Below the pieces are notes generated by a model. It did no database searches, was not told the origin of the DNA, and saw only the letters and a program-made list of their open reading frames with translations. A stretch of 64,000 bases of DNA from Kitasatospora aureofaciens (GTDB taxonomy: Bacteria > Actinomycetota > Actinomycetes > Streptomycetales > Streptomycetaceae), in contig JODU01000001.1 of NCBI GenBank assembly GCA_000720845.1, positions 310,001 through 374,000 on the forward strand, written 5' to 3'. Shown piece by piece: positions 33,029 to 41,705 of this stretch (its first letter is position 1; every line of letters begins with the position of its first letter). Position numbers and translations under genes: made by a program.

Positions 33029-34317
33029 GCCCGGAAGCCTACGTGCGTGTGCTCGGGGTCCTTCCCGTCCGCCGCGCCCGTTCCGTCCGCCGCCCCCTCG
33101 GCCTGCCGGGTCCGGGGCCCGGGCACCGTCGCCGTACCACCGTCCCCGTCCGGCGCCTTGGCCAGGCCACCGGCGGGTCCCCGGCCGGACAGCCGGCCGC
33201 GCGCGCGTGCCGCCCAGCCGCCCAGCCGGCGCAGGAACGAGGTCGGCAGGAAGACCGCGTCGGCGGCGATCATCGCCAGCGAGAAGAACGGCAGCCCGAG
33301 CGTCACGGCGATCACCGCGTGCTCGGTCATCATCGCGGCGAGGAGCACGTTCTTGACCCGCCGGTTGAACAGCGTGAACGGGAAGGCGACCTGCACGGCG
33401 ACCGTGCCGTACGTGATGAGCATGACCATCGTGCCGTTGGCGGTCAGCGCGTCGGAGAGCGCGGGCCACGGCGAGAAGTAGTCCAGGTGCAGCGGGTAGT
33501 AGACGGCCGTGCCGTCCTGCCAGCGGGAACCCTGGATCTTGTACCAGCCGGCCGTCGCGTAGATCAGGCACGCCTCGGCCATGATCACGACCAGCGCGCC
33601 GTTGTGCACGATGTTGGTGACCACGTCCAGCAGGACCCGCGGCTGGCCGCCCTCCGCGCCCCGCTCCACGGCCCACCACAGTCCCAGCGCGGCCCACACC
33701 GCCCACAGCAGGGCCGGGACGAACCAGTCGCCGTCGAGACCGCCCGCCAGCGTCACCGTGAGCAGCAGGAACCCCGAGGCGCACCACAGCCCCGGCCCGA
33801 CCCGGTCCGCGACCCGCTCACCACGCGCGCGTGCCGCCGCCGCGCGCCGGGCACGGCGGGCGTCCAGCGACCACACCTGGCCGCACCGGGTGAGGACCAG
33901 GTAGATGCTCATGAGGTGCACGACGTTGTCGCCGCCGTCCCCCATGAAGACGCTGCGGTTCTGCAGCGAGAGCACGCCGACCATGAAGAGCACGGACATG
34001 GTCCGGGTGCGCCAGCCCAGCAGGAGCAGCACGCTGCTCAGGACGGCCAGCGCGTAGACGACCTCGAACCAGGCCCGCCCGTCCGACCACATCAGCGCCG
34101 TGAAGGCGCCGTTGTCCGCGATCAGCTGCTCGGCGAGGTCGTGGCTCCAGGGACTGTCCGGACCGTACAGCTCGCTGCGGTGGGGCAGTTCGCGCAGCAG
34201 GAAGAGCAGCCAGGTGGCGCTGAAGCCGATGCGGATCACGGCGGTCTGGTACGGGCCGAGCGCGGCGCCCGTGACGCGGGCGATGCCGCGGGAGACGCAG
34301 AGGGCGGCGGCGTTCAC
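33025..34317 (-). CDS. HTTM-domain (vitamin K-dependent carboxylase-like) membrane protein
   Basis: A 430-residue membrane protein with about 8-10 hydrophobic segments between residues 18 and 355. The pattern PYQTAVIRIGFSATWLLFLLRELPHRSELYG at the start, DNVVHLMSIYLVLTRCGQVWSLDA and SRWQDGTAVYYPLHLDYFSPWP are typical of HTTM proteins, distant relatives of gamma-glutamyl carboxylase. A polar C-terminal tail of about 70 residues follows. It is coupled by GTGA with the DUF5819 gene upstream and by ATGA with spoU downstream. Enzymatic function of bacterial HTTM proteins is unknown. Confidence 0.82.
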   Translation of the reverse strand: MNAAALCVSRGIARVTGAALGPYQTAVIRIGFSATWLLFLLRELPHRSELYGPDSPWSHDLAEQLIADNGAFTALMWSDGRAWFEVVYALAVLSSVLLLLGWRTRTMSVLFMVGVLSLQNRSVFMGDGGDNVVHLMSIYLVLTRCGQVWSLDARRARRAAAARARGERVADRVGPGLWCASGFLLLTVTLAGGLDGDWFVPALLWAVWAALGLWWAVERGAEGGQPRVLLDVVTNIVHNGALVVIMAEACLIYATAGWYKIQGSRWQDGTAVYYPLHLDYFSPWPALSDALTANGTMVMLITYGTVAVQVAFPFTLFNRRVKNVLLAAMMTEHAVIAVTLGLPFFSLAMIAADAVFLPTSFLRRLGGWAARARGRLSGRGPAGGLAKAPDGDGGTATVPGPRTRQAEGAADGTGAADGKDPEHTHVGFRA

Positions 34318-35285
34318 GCGGCGCCCCCTTCCCGCGCGGCCCGTCCGGCCTTCGCACCCCGGTTCTCCGCGGCCACGGACCACCAGGGCAGTTCGCGGAC
34401 GGTCGGCCGGCCGGAGACCTTCTCACCGCTCCACGGGGGCGGTTCCACGTTCGTGGTCCGGGAACGGTACTGCACGCGCTCGACGACACCGCCGCTTCCG
34501 ACGGCGCCGTCGCGGTCCAGACGGAGAAGGGCGATGCGCCGCAGATACGTCTCGGCGAGGGTGCCCCGCAGACCCACCGGGCGGTCCTCGGAGTCGTGGC
34601 TGGCGACGAAGAAGTCCCAGGCCCGGCGCAGTTCGTTCTGCTGGGTGTGGCTCGGCAGCAGATTGCCGTCGATGGCCCGGCCGTCCTCGGCGGACAGGTC
34701 GTACCAGCGGGTCGTCCGTATCTCGCCGCCGGCCGTGCTGACCTCCGCGCGGACCTGGACGGAGACGTTCTGCTGGAGGGGGTTGGGCGCGAAGAGCTTC
34801 CAGTTCTGCTCGAACTCCGGGAAGACCCACTCGTCCACCGCGGAGCCGTGTTGCTTGGTGAGGGTGTTGGACGGGGCCACGTGCAGGAACACCAGGCCCA
34901 GGTGGGCACAGACGGCGACCGCGACCACCGCGAGGGCGACCACGGCACCGACCTGGTAGCGCGGGGAGAGCGCGGCGACCCCGGTACGCGGGGCGGGGGG
35001 TTGCCCGGGGTCCTGCGCGGCAGGTGCGGCAGCGGCCTCCTCGGCGGCGGCCTCCTCAGAGGCGGCCTCCTCCCGGGCGGTGACCACGGCGCCCTCGGAC
35101 CTCCCGGCCGCACCGGAAGCCGCCGCAGCCCCCGTGGCCCTCGCAGCCCCCGCAGTCCCCTCGGCGGCGGGACGCTCGGCGGAGTCGGTGGCCCCGGCCG
35201 ACCCGCCGGTGTCCGCCGGGTCCGCCTCGCCGTCCGGCCCGGCCTGCCCCTGCCGGGCGCCCGAGCCCTTGTCGTACGCGTCCAT
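34314..35285 (-). CDS. DUF5819 single-pass membrane protein
   Basis: A 323-residue protein. The first 105 residues are Ala/Glu/Gly-rich and disordered. One membrane segment (VGAVVALAVVAVAVCAHLGL) is followed by an extracytoplasmic domain of about 190 residues with FPEFEQNWKLFAPNPLQQNVSVQVRAEV, the DUF5819 signature, and TRWYDLSAED. The same PNP/LFAPNP pattern turns up in proteins that partner HTTM membrane proteins, and here the genes overlap by GTGA. The ATG at 35285 has a weak ribosome site (GGGGCGG). Function unknown; a two-component membrane complex is likely. Confidence 0.75.
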   Translation of the reverse strand: MDAYDKGSGARQGQAGPDGEADPADTGGSAGATDSAERPAAEGTAGAARATGAAAASGAAGRSEGAVVTAREEAASEEAAAEEAAAAPAAQDPGQPPAPRTGVAALSPRYQVGAVVALAVVAVAVCAHLGLVFLHVAPSNTLTKQHGSAVDEWVFPEFEQNWKLFAPNPLQQNVSVQVRAEVSTAGGEIRTTRWYDLSAEDGRAIDGNLLPSHTQQNELRRAWDFFVASHDSEDRPVGLRGTLAETYLRRIALLRLDRDGAVGSGGVVERVQYRSRTTNVEPPPWSGEKVSGRPTVRELPWWSVAAENRGAKAGRAAREGGAA

Positions 35286-35456
35286 TCCGCCCCGTTCGGT
35301 CCCGATCCGTCTAGCCGCCCGCCCCGCCACGGGCGCCCACGCGCCCGTGCGGCTGCTCGGCGACGTTCGAACGGGAACGGTACTCAGGACCGGCCGCCCG
35401 CACAGCCCCCGGCGGACCGCCGCCCCGTGGCCCTCACCACATCGGGCGGGGACAGC

Positions 35457-35804
35457 CTAGAGAACGTGCCCCGGCTGGCCCTTGTCGTCCACCACGGGAC
35501 GCCCGGCCGCGGCCCACTCCTGCATGCCCCCGTCGACGTTCACCGCGTCGACGCCCTGCTGGACCAGGTACATGGTGACCTGCGCCGAGCGGCCGCCGAC
35601 ACGGCAGAGCACGTGCACCCGGCCGTCCTGAGGAGCGGCCTCGGCCAGCTCACCGTACCGGGCCACGAACTCGCTGAGGGGAATGTGCAGCGCCCCCGCG
35701 GCATGACCCGCCTGCCATTCGTCGTCCTCGCGGACGTCCAGCAGGAAGTCACCGTCCTCGAGGTCCTCGATCCCGACCGTGGGCACACCAGCTCCGAAAC
35801 TCAT
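35457..35804 (-). CDS. Rhodanese-domain protein (single domain)
   Basis: A 115-residue protein with one rhodanese domain: LLDVREDDEWQAGHAAGALHIPLSEFV and the active-site loop VLCRVGGRSAQVTMYL, in which the Cys can carry a persulfide. NVDGGMQEWAAAGRP is the usual C-terminal mark. It would act as a cytoplasmic sulfurtransferase or sulfide carrier. It stands alone, with no moeB/thiF partner next to it. A 171-nt gap with no gene separates it from the DUF5819 gene. Confidence 0.9.
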   Translation of the reverse strand: MSFGAGVPTVGIEDLEDGDFLLDVREDDEWQAGHAAGALHIPLSEFVARYGELAEAAPQDGRVHVLCRVGGRSAQVTMYLVQQGVDAVNVDGGMQEWAAAGRPVVDDKGQPGHVL

Positions 35805-35838
35805 GCCCCAGACGCTACCCGAGCCGCCACCCGGCGGC

Positions 35839-36654
35839 TCAGTCCTGCCCGAGCACCCCCGCCAGCTCCGCCTCCCGCTCGCGCACCTGGGCCGCCAGCT
35901 GTTCGGCGATCTCGTCCAGCAGCCGGTCGGGGTCGTCCGGGGCGAGCCTGAGCATGGCGCCGATCGCGCTCTCCTCCAGCTCCTTGGCGAGCACGGTGAG
36001 CAGCTCCTTGCGCCGGTCGAGCCATTCGAGGCGGGCGTACAGCTCCTCGCCGCGGCTCGGGCGCCGCTCGGGCACCGGACCGGCGGCCCACTCCTCGGCC
36101 AGCTCGCGCAGCTGGGCCGCGTCGCCGCGGGCGTAGGCGGCGTTGACGCGGGTGATGAACTCCTCGCGCCGGACCCGCTCGGCCTCCTCCTGCGCCAGGT
36201 CGGGGTGGGCCTTGCGGGCCAGCTCGCGGTAGAGCTTGCGGGCCTCCTCGCCGGGCCTGACCCGCTGCGGGGGCCGTACCGCCTGGTCCGTGAGCATCGC
36301 CGTGGCCTCCGGGAACAGCCCGTCCCCGTCCATCCAGCCGTTCAGCAGCTCCTCGACCCCGGGGATCGGCATCAGCCGGGCCCGCGCCTCGTCGGCCCGG
36401 CGCAGGTCGTCGGCGTCGCCCGTACGGGCCGCCCTGGCCTCGAGGATCTGCGCCTCCAGCTCCTCCAGCCGGGCGTACACCGGGCCGAGCCGCTGCTCGT
36501 GCAGCCGCGAGAAGTTCTCGACCTCCACACGGAAGGTCTCCAGGGCGATCTCGTACTCGATGAGTGCCTGCTCGGCGGCCCGTACGGCCTGTTCCAGCCG
36601 TTCCTCGGGACGCGGCGCACCCCCCTGCTCGGGCTCAGCTTGCGGCGTCGTCAC
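35839..36654 (-). CDS. J-domain-like coiled-coil protein
   Basis: A 271-residue soluble, mostly helical protein. Residues about 15-90 form a coiled coil (Glu/Ala/Arg-rich). The middle has RKLYRELARKAHPDLAQEEAERVRREEFITRVNAAYARGD, which is a J-domain pattern with the HPD tripeptide and the following helix, so it may stimulate a DnaK ATPase. The C-terminal third is again helical (RLEWLDRRKELLTVLAKELEESAIG). The start is the GTG at 36654. Client or partner unknown; the full J-domain fold is only partly convincing. Confidence 0.68.
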   Translation of the reverse strand: MTTPQAEPEQGGAPRPEERLEQAVRAAEQALIEYEIALETFRVEVENFSRLHEQRLGPVYARLEELEAQILEARAARTGDADDLRRADEARARLMPIPGVEELLNGWMDGDGLFPEATAMLTDQAVRPPQRVRPGEEARKLYRELARKAHPDLAQEEAERVRREEFITRVNAAYARGDAAQLRELAEEWAAGPVPERRPSRGEELYARLEWLDRRKELLTVLAKELEESAIGAMLRLAPDDPDRLLDEIAEQLAAQVREREAELAGVLGQD

Positions 36655-36726
36655 CCGACCAGCCTAGGGCCTGTCCGGCGCACCGTGCCCCGGACGCCGG
36701 CCCGGGCACGGTGCGCCGGACGCCCC

Positions 36727-38229
36727 TCACACCCCCAGCTCCGCCGCGACCCGCCCCGCGCGCACCGCGGCCACCAGCTCCGCGTGGTCCGCCTCGGTGC
36801 GGTCGGCGTAGGCGACGGCGAAGCCGGCGACCGCCTCGTCCAGCTCGCCGTTCTTGCCGCAGTAGCCCGCGATCAGCCGCGGGTCTGCGCTGTGCGCGTG
36901 GGCCCGGGCCAGCAGGGCGCCGGTCATCCGGCCGTAGTCGTCCAGCTGGTCGGCGGCCAGGGCCGCGGGGTCGACGCTGCCCTTGCGGTTGCGGAACTGC
37001 CGTACCTGGAAGGGCCGTCCGTCGACCGAGGTCCAGCCGAGCAGGATGTCGCTGACCACCTGCATCCGCTTCTGCCCCAGGACCACCCGGCGGCCCTCGT
37101 GCGCGGCCTCGGGGGCGTCGAACCCGGCGGTCGCCAGGTGCGGCAGCAGGGCGGAGGGCCGGGCCTCCTTGACCTGGAGCACGAGCGGTTCGCCCCGGTG
37201 GTCCAGGAGCAGCACCACGTACGACCGCGTGCCCACGCTGCCGGTGCCGACGACCCGGAAGGCCACGTCGTGCACCGCGTACCGGGCCAGCAGCGGCAGC
37301 CGGTCCTCGGAGAGCGTGGCCAGGTACGCCTCCAGGGCGCCCGCGACCGCCGCCGCCTCGGCGTCCGTCACCCGGCGCAGCACCGGCGCCGCGTCCACGA
37401 AGCGCCGCCCGCCGTCCTCGGTGGACTCGGTGGACTTCGCGGCGAAGCGCCCGCTGGTGTTGGCCCGCGCCTTCTCGGAGACCCGCTCCAGCGTGCCGAG
37501 CAGGTCGTGGGCGTCGGTGTGGGAGACCAGTTCCTCGTCCGCGATGGCGTTCCAGGCGTCCAGCGCGGGGAGTTTCGCCAGCAGCCGCATGGTGCGCCGG
37601 TAGGCGCCCGCCGCGTCGTGGGCGGCCTCGCGGCAGGTGTCCTCGTCGGCCCCGGCCTCCCGGCCCGCGAGGACGAGGGAGGCGGCGAGCCGCTTGAGGT
37701 CCCACTCCCAGGGGCCGTGGACCGTCTCGTCGAAGTCGTTCAGGTCGATGACCAGGCCGCCGCGGGCGTCGCCGTACAGGCCGAAGTTGGCGGCGTGCGC
37801 GTCCCCGCAGATCTGGGCGCCGATCCCGGTCACCGGCGTGCGCGCCAGGTCGTACGCCATCAGGCCCGCCGACCCGCGCAGGAACGCGAACGGCGTGGCC
37901 GCCATCCGCCCGGCGCGGATCGGGGTGAGCCCCGGTATCCGGCCGCAGTGGGACTCCTCGACCGCGCTCACCGCGTCCGGGCGGCCGGCGTCCAGGTCGA
38001 GCGCGGCGTGCGCGGACCGCGGGACGCGCGTGCGCAGCGCCTTGCCCTCCGCCTTCGGCGAGCCGGCCGCGGGCCACCGCGCGAACCCGGGCACGACCGG
38101 CAGCCGCCCGCCCCGCACCGCCCCGCCCGGCTCTGTCGCGTTGCCGTCCGCACGCGCCGCCGGCGCCACCACCCCCGCCGCCTCTCCGGACGCCGCTTCC
38201 GTGCCCGCCCCCACCGTCGCCCCGGTCAT
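36727..38229 (-). CDS. DUF2252 family protein
   Basis: A 500-residue protein. Conserved DUF2252 stretches include MAATPFAFLRGSAGLMAYDL, GDAHAANFGLYG, VIDLNDFDETVHGPWEWDLKRLAASL and FVVVGTGSVGTRSY-like text at VVGTGSVGTRSYVVLLL, then KRMQVVSDILLGW. The GDAH-xx-NFG and DFDET blocks resemble the catalytic loops of aminoglycoside phosphotransferase/kinase folds, so a small-molecule kinase activity is plausible. ATG at 38229 with GGAGGG 8 nt upstream; the earlier in-frame ATG lies in repetitive promoter sequence. Function unknown. Confidence 0.85.
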   Translation of the reverse strand: MTGATVGAGTEAASGEAAGVVAPAARADGNATEPGGAVRGGRLPVVPGFARWPAAGSPKAEGKALRTRVPRSAHAALDLDAGRPDAVSAVEESHCGRIPGLTPIRAGRMAATPFAFLRGSAGLMAYDLARTPVTGIGAQICGDAHAANFGLYGDARGGLVIDLNDFDETVHGPWEWDLKRLAASLVLAGREAGADEDTCREAAHDAAGAYRRTMRLLAKLPALDAWNAIADEELVSHTDAHDLLGTLERVSEKARANTSGRFAAKSTESTEDGGRRFVDAAPVLRRVTDAEAAAVAGALEAYLATLSEDRLPLLARYAVHDVAFRVVGTGSVGTRSYVVLLLDHRGEPLVLQVKEARPSALLPHLATAGFDAPEAAHEGRRVVLGQKRMQVVSDILLGWTSVDGRPFQVRQFRNRKGSVDPAALAADQLDDYGRMTGALLARAHAHSADPRLIAGYCGKNGELDEAVAGFAVAYADRTEADHAELVAAVRAGRVAAELGV

Positions 38230-38603
38230 CCCGGCCGCCCTCCCCGTACTCGTCCGTGCCCCTGTGCCGCACCGCGTCGTGCCGTGCCGTGCCTCGCCGT
38301 ACCCGCGCGGCGCACCCGTGCGCCGCGCCGCGCCGGCGCGCCACGACCGTACCCCCGGCGGCACCGCCCGTACACGGGCCCCGTCCGCCGCCCGCATAAC
38401 GCCGGGCAGGGGGCGAAACAGGGGGTGCCCCCGCCCCGCCCGGCGCGCCTACGGTGGCCAGCGATCACCACGGAGCGCGCCCGCCGTACCAAGCAGCCTG
38501 CCCCGCGCCGGCGGGCGCGCTCCCTGTCCCCGACGTCCCGGATGACGCACGTCCCGGCACACCTTCCCCAGGGACCACCCACCGAGGAGACCGAGGAACC
38601 GCC
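38230..38603. promoter_or_regulatory. Divergent promoter region, DUF2252 versus intradiol dioxygenase
   Basis: 374 bp, extremely GC-rich, with many short GTGCCG/GCGCCG repeats near 38265-38345. I see no gene. Near 38593 GAGGAACC serves as the ribosome site for the dioxygenase ATG at 38604. No clear operator. Confidence 0.35.
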
Positions 38604-39500
38604 ATGACCTCCGACACCCCCACCACCCCCCAAGAGCCCGGACCCGGGCCCCGGCCCGGCCCCGGCCCGGGTTCCGGCGCCGACCGCGGGATCAGCCGCA
38701 AGACGCTGCTCAGGGCGGCCGTCGCCGCCGGTGCCACCGTTCCGCTGCTCGCCACCGGCGGTATCGCGCTGGCCCGGGACGCCGCCCGCTCCTCCGACGA
38801 CCGGAGCCTGACGCCTACCCCGTACTGCGACGACGGCGACGACCTGACGCCCGACCAGATGGAGGGCCCGTACTTCAAGCCGAGCTCCCCGCTGCGCACC
38901 GACCTGGTCACCCCCGGCACCCGGGGCACCCCGCTGACCGTCAGCGGCTACGTCTTCGGCCGGAACTGCGTCCCTCTGTCCGGCGTGCTCCTCGACTTCT
39001 GGCAGGCCGACGACGACGGCGACTACGACATGGCCGGGTACACCTTCCGCGGCCACCAGTTCAGCGACGCCACCGGTGCGTTCGCCCTGAAGACGATCGT
39101 GCCCGGCCTCTATCCCGGCCGCACCCGGCACATCCACGTCAAGGCACAGGCCCCCGGCGAGCCCGTGCTGACCACCCAGCTCTACTTCCCCGGCGAGCCC
39201 CGCAACAGCACGGACACAATCTTCGACCCGGCCCTGCTGATGAACGTCCGCGGCGCCGGCGGCGGCAAGGAGGGCACCTTCGACTTCGTCCTGAACGTGG
39301 ACGGCGACACAGGCCCCACGGATCCGCCCACCGACCCTCCCACCGACCCGCCGGGCGGCACCTGGACCAGCGGCCACGCCTACACCGCCGGCGACCGGGT
39401 GACCTACGGCGGCCGCGCCTACCGCTGCCTCCAGGCGCACACCTCGATGACCGGCTGGGAGCCGCCGAACGTGCCGGCCCTGTGGCGGCCGGAGTCCTGA
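38604..39500 (+). CDS. Secreted intradiol dioxygenase with C-terminal CBM5/12 module
   Basis: A 298-residue exported enzyme. The N-terminal SRKTLLRAAVAAGATVPLLA is a Tat-like signal (R-K instead of R-R). The catalytic domain has DQMEGPYFKPSSPLRTDL, LDFWQADDDGDYDMAGYTFRGH and GLYPGRTRHIHVKAQ, the Tyr/Tyr/His/His ferric iron ligand region of intradiol catechol dioxygenases. A short DPPTDPPTDPP linker leads to WTSGHAYTAGDRVTYGGRAYRCLQAHTS, a CBM5/12 chitin-binding module with aromatic surface residues. A similar fusion was described from Streptomyces sp. SirexAA-E (from memory). It should cleave catechol-type aromatics while bound to insoluble polysaccharide. Confidence 0.88.
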   Translation: MTSDTPTTPQEPGPGPRPGPGPGSGADRGISRKTLLRAAVAAGATVPLLATGGIALARDAARSSDDRSLTPTPYCDDGDDLTPDQMEGPYFKPSSPLRTDLVTPGTRGTPLTVSGYVFGRNCVPLSGVLLDFWQADDDGDYDMAGYTFRGHQFSDATGAFALKTIVPGLYPGRTRHIHVKAQAPGEPVLTTQLYFPGEPRNSTDTIFDPALLMNVRGAGGGKEGTFDFVLNVDGDTGPTDPPTDPPTDPPGGTWTSGHAYTAGDRVTYGGRAYRCLQAHTSMTGWEPPNVPALWRPES

Positions 39501-39550
39501 GACCTTCCTCACAGCGCACCCGTCGCAGGCCGCCGCGCCCGGACACGCGG

Positions 39551-39581
39551 AAGCCCCCCAGGTCCGAGACCTGGGGGGCTT
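39551..39581. terminator. Terminator downstream of tRNA-Leu
   Basis: A perfect 13-bp stem AAGCCCCCCAGGT with its complement and a CCGAG loop. On the minus strand it follows the tRNA 3' end by 5 nt, and it also lies 50 nt past the dioxygenase stop. Confidence 0.85.
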
Positions 39582-39586
39582 CCGGC

Positions 39587-39673
39587 TGGTGCGCGAGGGG
39601 GGAGTTGAACCCCCACGCCCTTGCGGGCACTGGAACCTGAATCCAGCGCGTCTGCCTATTCCGCCACCCGCGC
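39587..39673 (-). tRNA. tRNA-Leu, anticodon CAG
   Basis: 87 nt on the minus strand, beginning GCGCGGGTGGCGGAATAGGC. Acceptor GCGCGGG pairs with CTCGCGC (one G:U). The anticodon stem CTGGA/TCCAG encloses TTCAGGT, giving CAG. A long variable arm (class II) and the T-arm with GGTTCAACTC follow, and CCA is encoded. It decodes CUG, the major Leu codon of Streptomyces. Confidence 0.95.
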
Positions 39674-40213
39674 ATTGGGTGTGTCTTCCGGGCTTTTCCT
39701 TGCGGTCCGGCGCCTTCCGACACGAGAACATTAGCACGCTGGAAGGGGTCGATTCACATCCCATTCCCCCGGCGGACCGGGGCGCCCGCCCTCCTTCGGG
39801 CACTCGTCCCGGTCCTTGGCCGTTCACGTATCAACCTCGTACCGGTCCGGCCCGTCTCCCCAGGAGCCGGTGGGGGACCGCGGTCAGGTGCGGGACACTG
39901 GTCTGCGGCCGCCTCTACGATCCTGGGCATGAGTACCCGCGGGAGCACATCCCGAAGGTCCGCGGGAGTTCGAAGGGGAACTCCGGCGGGAACTCCGAGA
40001 GGCGTCGACACCCGTCGACCGGGCCGACAGGGGGAACCAGCCGATCGACCGGCGCGTGGATACGATCAGTAAGCAGTACCAGGTGGGCAGTGCAGGACCG
40101 CACGGCACTGCGCGAGGCGGCACGACGCGGCACAGCACGACGCGGGACAGCGGTACGCAAGGCAGCAGTACGCAAGGCAGTGGACAGGACGGCAGCGACG
40201 GAGGAGGTGCCCC
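39674..40213. promoter_or_regulatory. 540-bp leader region of the fhaA operon
   Basis: No credible gene on either strand. It contains two TACGAT -10-like hexamers (39916-39921 and 40061-40066). A short inverted repeat GGAGTTC-GAAGGG-GAACTCC (39965-39984) is followed by a third copy of GAACTCC (39990-39996). A run of short direct repeats near 40115-40190 includes TACGCAAGGCAG twice. GGAGG precedes the fhaA ATG. The long leader suggests complex control of the growth operon. Confidence 0.45.
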
Positions 40214-41083
40214 ATGGGAGTCCTGAAGAAGTTCGAGCAGCGTCTCGAAGGTCTGGTCAACGGCACCTTCGCGAAGGTGTTCAAGTCCGAGGTGCAGCCC
40301 GTGGAGATCGCGGGAGCGCTCCAGCGCGAATGCGACAACAACGCGACCATCTGGAACCGCGACCGCACCGTCGTGCCCAACGACTTCATCGTGGAACTGA
40401 GCACACCCGACTTCGAACGCCTCAGCCCCTACTCCGGGCAGCTCGGCGACGAGCTGGCCGGCATGGTCCGCGACTACGCCAAGCAGCAGCGCTACACCTT
40501 CATGGGACCGATCAAGGTCCACCTGGAGAAGGCGGACGACCTCGACACCGGTCTGTACCGGGTGCGCAGCCGTACGCTCGCCTCCTCGACCAGCCACCAG
40601 GCCGGACCGGGGCCCGCCGCGCCCCCGGCCCCGCCCGCGCGGCCCGCCGCCCCGGGCGGCGGGTACGGCTACCCGCCGGCCGCCGCCCCCGCGGGCGCCC
40701 CGCCCATGCCGTCCGCGCCGCCACCCGGCCGTCCCGGCGGCTACGGCTACCCGCAGCCCGCAGGCGGCCAGCAGCCCCCGGCCGCACCCGCACCCGGCGG
40801 ACGCACCCGCCACTGGATCGAGATCAACGGCACCCGCCATCAGATCTCCCGCGCGACGCTCGTGCTGGGCCGCAGCACCGAGGCCGACGTGCGGATCGAC
40901 GACCCCGGCGTCTCCCGCCGGCACTGCGAGATCCGGACCGGAACGCCCTCGACGATCCAGGATCTCGGGTCCACCAACGGCATCGTGGTGGACGGGCAGC
41001 ACACCACCCGCGCTACGCTCCGCGACGGCTCGCGGATCGTCGTGGGCAGCACCACCGTTATCTACAGGCAAGCCGAAGGGTGA
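40214..41083 (+). CDS. fhaA: FHA-domain protein FhaA (DUF3662 + FHA)
   Basis: A 289-residue cytoplasmic adaptor. The N-terminal DUF3662 domain (1-120; MGVLKKFEQRLEGLVNGTFAKVFKSEVQPVEIAGAL) is followed by a Pro/Gly/Tyr-rich linker with repeated GGYGYP, and a C-terminal FHA domain (about 200-285; LVLGRSTEADVRIDDPGVSRRHCEI, DLGSTNGIVVDG) that binds phosphothreonine. In mycobacteria FhaA binds phosphorylated MviN-like and PBP partners to regulate peptidoglycan synthesis. First gene of fhaA-fhaB-pstP-rodA-pbpA-pknB; fhaB follows after 10 nt. Confidence 0.93.
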   Translation: MGVLKKFEQRLEGLVNGTFAKVFKSEVQPVEIAGALQRECDNNATIWNRDRTVVPNDFIVELSTPDFERLSPYSGQLGDELAGMVRDYAKQQRYTFMGPIKVHLEKADDLDTGLYRVRSRTLASSTSHQAGPGPAAPPAPPARPAAPGGGYGYPPAAAPAGAPPMPSAPPPGRPGGYGYPQPAGGQQPPAAPAPGGRTRHWIEINGTRHQISRATLVLGRSTEADVRIDDPGVSRRHCEIRTGTPSTIQDLGSTNGIVVDGQHTTRATLRDGSRIVVGSTTVIYRQAEG

Positions 41084-41093
41084 TCCGGGGGCA

Positions 41094-41612
41094 ATGTCAG
41101 AGCTGACCCTCACGGTCATGCGGCTGGGTTTTCTCGCCGTACTGTGGCTGTTCGTGATCGTGGCCGTGCAGGTCATCCGCAGCGACCTCTTCGGTACGCG
41201 GGTCACCCAGCGCGGCGCGCGACGCGACGCCGCCCGACCGCAGCAGACCGCAACGCGCCAGGGCCAGGCGCCTCCACCGCAGCGCCAGCAGTCCGGCGGC
41301 GGCCGCGGCCGCCGGGGCGCGCCCACCAAACTGGTCGTGACGGAGGGCACGCTCACCGGCACCACCGTTGCCCTCCAGGGCCAGACCATCACGCTCGGCC
41401 GGGCACACGACTCGACGATCGTGCTGGACGACGACTACGCCTCCAGCCGCCATGCCAGGATCTACCCGGACCAGAACGGTCAGTGGATCGTCGAGGACCT
41501 GGGCTCCACCAACGGCACCTACCTGGACCGGGCCCGGCTGACGACCCCCACCCCGATTGGCCCCGGGGCGCCGATCCGCATCGGCAAGACCGTCATCGAG
41601 CTGCGGAAGTAG
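41094..41612 (+). CDS. fhaB: FHA-domain protein FhaB, membrane-anchored
   Basis: A 172-residue protein. An N-terminal membrane segment (LGFLAVLWLFVIVAVQVI) anchors it, then a basic Gln/Arg-rich linker and an FHA domain (GQTITLGRAHDSTIVLDDDYASSRHARI, DLGSTNGTYLDR) bind phosphothreonine. The homologue in mycobacteria (FipA-associated FhaB) is a kinase substrate that links PknB signalling to division. It sits between fhaA and the phosphatase gene, a conserved arrangement. Confidence 0.92.
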   Translation: MSELTLTVMRLGFLAVLWLFVIVAVQVIRSDLFGTRVTQRGARRDAARPQQTATRQGQAPPPQRQQSGGGRGRRGAPTKLVVTEGTLTGTTVALQGQTITLGRAHDSTIVLDDDYASSRHARIYPDQNGQWIVEDLGSTNGTYLDRARLTTPTPIGPGAPIRIGKTVIELRK

Positions 41613-41705
41613 TGCTACACCAATGAATGAGCGCGAGCGGAGCGAGCACGCAGCGGCGGCCGGCACCCCGGGCCCCGGCGCGCTCCCGACCGGAGGGTGG
41701 GCAGT

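Noticed and set aside
39589..39700. A short protein frame over the tRNA-Leu region
   Set aside because: The cloverleaf, CAG anticodon and encoded CCA on the minus strand explain the sequence.
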